Source: Candidatus Eiseniibacteriota bacterium (lineage in GTDB: Bacteria > Arandabacterota > Arandabacteria > Arandabacterales > Arandabacteraceae). From it: 6,883 nt of DNA. Below are positions 4,715 to 6,883 of the stretch, one piece after another (position 1 is the first letter of the stretch; the number at the start of each line of letters is the position of its first letter). The stretch is taken from assembly GCA_030622265.1 (NCBI GenBank), contig JAUXGG010000086.1, positions 1 to 6,883 on the forward strand, written 5' to 3'. The notes beneath the pieces were generated by a model that did no database searches, was not told the DNA's origin, and saw only the letters and a list, made by a program, of their open reading frames with translations. The position numbers and the translations under genes were made by a program.

Positions 4715-6874
4715 TCAGCCAAGCGTATCGGTTATCCGGTCGGCCAGGGAGGAAAACCTCTGGTCGCTCCTTATGTTTCTTACCGCAAGCGCCATGGCCT
4801 TCCTGGTTCCCACGAGTACCACTAGCTTCTTGGCCCTCGTAACGGCGGTATATAGAAGATTCCTGTAAAGCATTATGTAGTGCTGTGTCAGAATCGGCAT
4901 CACCACGCACGGGAACTCGCTCCCCTGGCTTTTGTGAACCGTTATGGCATAGGCCAGGGTGATCTCATCCAGCTCGGCATGATCGTAGTCTACCTCGAAA
5001 TCAAACCTGATGGTAAGCGTACCCTCTTCGGTATCGCAGTCCACTACCTGGCCGATATCACCGTTGAAGACCATCTTCTCGTAGTTGTTCCTGAGCTGCA
5101 TCACCTTGTCCCCGATCTTGAACCTGATCTCATCGATCTTCTTCCCGTGGGGATTGATGGCGTTCTGGAGCATCAGGTTGAGGTTGGTAGCCCCTGCATC
5201 GCCCTTGTACATGGGTGATAAGACCTGTATCTCGCTCACCTTGTCCAGCCCGAATCGCTCGGGCAGCCTCCTGGAACAGAGGTCAACGATCTCGCCGGCA
5301 ACCTGGCCTGGACTTTCCTTTTCAATGAGGTAGAAGTCCCCCTCGCCCTTGCTGAATTCCGGGTACTCACCGGCATTTATCCGGTGGGCGTTTTCCACGA
5401 TATCTCCCCCCTCGTCCTGCCTGAAGATCCGGGTGAGCCGCGCCACCGGAACGGCGCCTGAGGCGATCACGTCCCTTAAGAAGCTCCCGGGACCGACCGG
5501 GGGAAGCTGGTCGACATCGCCCACGAAGATGATCGATGTGCCCGGCTTAAGGGCCTTCAGGAGCGCCGAGGCCAGCAGGATATCGAGCATGGATGTCTCG
5601 TCGATTATCACGACATCGGCCTCCAGAGGGGTCTCTGAGTTTCTCCTGAAGAACCCGTCCTGGGGATTGAATTCGAGCATGCGGTGGATGGTCTTCGCGG
5701 GCCGCCCCGCGAGTTCACTCATGCGCTTGGCGGCCCTGCCCGTGGGGGCCGCGAGGCTCACCTCCAGGCTCTTGGAGGCGAAGATCCTCACGAAGGCTCT
5801 CACAATCGTGGTCTTTCCCGTACCCGGACCACCCGTCACAACGAGCGCGCGTGAACGCAACCCCTCCTTGATCGCCGAGATCTGAGACGGGTCGAACTCC
5901 ATGGAATATTCGGTCTGAACTTGGGAGAGCACCTTGTCGACGCTCCCCGTCACCGTCGGAGAATCATCCTCTAGCAAACTGCGGAAGGACTCGGCGATCG
6001 ATCTCTCCGCGGCATAGAGAAGCGGAAGATAGACTTTGCCCCCATCGCAGACAAGCACCTCTTCCTTTACCAGGTGCTCGAGTGCGCTTTCAAAACATGC
6101 CTCTTCCACACCCAGAAGTGAGGCGCAGCGATCGCGGAGGAAATCCTCCGGCAGGTAGACATGGCCCTCGTCAGAAGCCCTCGAGAGCGCGAATGCTATG
6201 CCCGCCCTCACCCTGACAGGCGCGTCCGGTTCGATCCCGAGGTGAGTGGCAATCCGGTCCGCTGTGGCGAAACCGATGCCCCAGACCTCCGATGCCAGCC
6301 TGTAGGGATTCTCCCGGACGATCTCAATAGCCTCTGTCCCGTACTGCTTGAATATCTTGAGCGCGTTTCCCGTGCGGACCCCGTGGGACTCGAAGAAAAC
6401 CATCAGCTCGCTGAGCTCGCTGTGTTCTTTCCAGGCTCTCTTTATGGCCCCCACCCGCTTCCGCCCCAGGCCTTCGACCTTGAGGAGACGGTTGGGGTGC
6501 TTGTCGATTGTCTCCAGGGTCTTATCACCGAAGCGCTTGACGATCCGCTCGGCGATAGCCTTGCCGACCCCGGGAATGAACCCCGAAGCCAAATACCGTA
6601 TGAGGCCCTCCTCCGTGTGCGGAGGCACCACTTCGTAGCTCGTTACATTGAACTGCTTGCCGTACTTGGGATGGACCACCCAGTCCCCGGTCAGCCTGAC
6701 CTCGTCACCGGCAGCGAGCCTGGCGAAATGACCGACACAGGTAACCGACCGCTCCTCGCTCTTCAGGCCGAAAACCGTGTACCCATCGTCAGACCGGAAG
6801 GTGATCCGAGTCACCTCGCCTTCAAGCCCCCGGGGCTTGGTCTCATCCAGGTCGTCATACAGGGTATCGTTCAT
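4715..6874 (-). CDS. recD2: RecD2-type ATP-dependent DNA helicase (RecD/TraA family)
   Basis: 5'-to-3' SF1B helicase found in bacteria mostly without a RecBC partner; linked in other species to repair, mismatch correction and replication-fork upkeep. The 719-aa length is close to Deinococcus RecD2 (about 715). An N-terminal OB-like region (about 16-85) is followed by helix-hairpin-helix repeats (about 95-210), including IPGVGKAIAERI (100-111) and VEGLGRKRVGAI (133-144). The helicase core then follows. Walker A GGPGTGKTT is at 348-356, motif Ia APTGRAAKRM at 376-385 and DETSML at 425-430. GDVDQLPPVGPG is at 452-463, LTRIFRQ at 470-476, TVHKSQGSEF at 646-655 and YTAVTRAKK at 675-683. All key catalytic residues (K354, D425, E426, Q456, R475, R680) are present. 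The ATG at 6874 is nine bases from the window edge, with GGTGGA only 2-3 nt before it. The frame stays open to the edge, so a slightly upstream start cannot be excluded. It does not overlap the downstream gene; a 165-bp gap follows. Confidence 0.96.
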   Translation of the reverse strand: MNDTLYDDLDETKPRGLEGEVTRITFRSDDGYTVFGLKSEERSVTCVGHFARLAAGDEVRLTGDWVVHPKYGKQFNVTSYEVVPPHTEEGLIRYLASGFIPGVGKAIAERIVKRFGDKTLETIDKHPNRLLKVEGLGRKRVGAIKRAWKEHSELSELMVFFESHGVRTGNALKIFKQYGTEAIEIVRENPYRLASEVWGIGFATADRIATHLGIEPDAPVRVRAGIAFALSRASDEGHVYLPEDFLRDRCASLLGVEEACFESALEHLVKEEVLVCDGGKVYLPLLYAAERSIAESFRSLLEDDSPTVTGSVDKVLSQVQTEYSMEFDPSQISAIKEGLRSRALVVTGGPGTGKTTIVRAFVRIFASKSLEVSLAAPTGRAAKRMSELAGRPAKTIHRMLEFNPQDGFFRRNSETPLEADVVIIDETSMLDILLASALLKALKPGTSIIFVGDVDQLPPVGPGSFLRDVIASGAVPVARLTRIFRQDEGGDIVENAHRINAGEYPEFSKGEGDFYLIEKESPGQVAGEIVDLCSRRLPERFGLDKVSEIQVLSPMYKGDAGATNLNLMLQNAINPHGKKIDEIRFKIGDKVMQLRNNYEKMVFNGDIGQVVDCDTEEGTLTIRFDFEVDYDHAELDEITLAYAITVHKSQGSEFPCVVMPILTQHYIMLYRNLLYTAVTRAKKLVVLVGTRKAMALAVRNIRSDQRFSSLADRITDTLG

Positions 6875-6883
6875 GGTCCACCA

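Noticed and set aside
5349..5885. 178-aa open frame on the plus strand opposite recD2
   Set aside because: It mirrors the helicase motifs of recD2 in the antisense frame. Composition is serine/arginine-rich without a domain, as expected of a shadow.

Overview
This window looks like ordinary chromosome from a GC-rich, probably anaerobic bacterium. The protein style (a clostridial/delta-type KamA, a UvrA with the 'GLPPAVAVQQ' N-terminal variant, a long RecD2) best fits a Deltaproteobacterium/Desulfobacterota member. That placement is inference from family resemblance, not a computed result. No mobile element, CRISPR array or phage gene is visible.

Layout, right to left, because every recognisable protein gene is on the minus strand. 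recD2 (4715-6874) encodes an SF1B helicase with a Pif1/RecD-like core. A 165-bp gap follows, holding a good promoter and a structured leader. Next is a KamA-family radical SAM/PLP aminomutase (3443-4549). A 472-bp non-coding stretch (2971-3442) comes after it, then uvrA (217-2970), then tRNA-Trp(CCA) with an encoded CCA tail (19-95).

The 472-bp gap is the most interesting part. On the plus strand, opposite to all neighbours, it carries a near-consensus sigma-70 promoter (TTGACG, 18 bp, TATCAT at 3156-3185). Its predicted start falls on the first base of a roughly 130-nt sequence. That sequence folds into one long, almost continuous hairpin whose closing helix (3192-3199 with 3312-3319) runs directly into six Ts. 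I read this as a stand-alone small RNA gene. I could not assign it confidently to a known family: it is too short and has the wrong bubble for ordinary 6S RNA, and it lacks SRP and tmRNA hallmarks. Inside it a second pairing (3232-3237 with 3274-3279) competes with the main apical helix, so it may switch conformation. A candidate uvrA promoter fires the other way from the same AT-rich patch.

Functionally, RecD2 and UvrA are both genome-maintenance proteins (helicase and nucleotide-excision repair damage recognition). The KamA homologue between them has lost the acidic pocket residues that bind lysine's side-chain amine and has an arginine there instead, so its substrate is probably not lysine. 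Each gene appears to have its own promoter, so the cluster is co-directional rather than clearly one operon.
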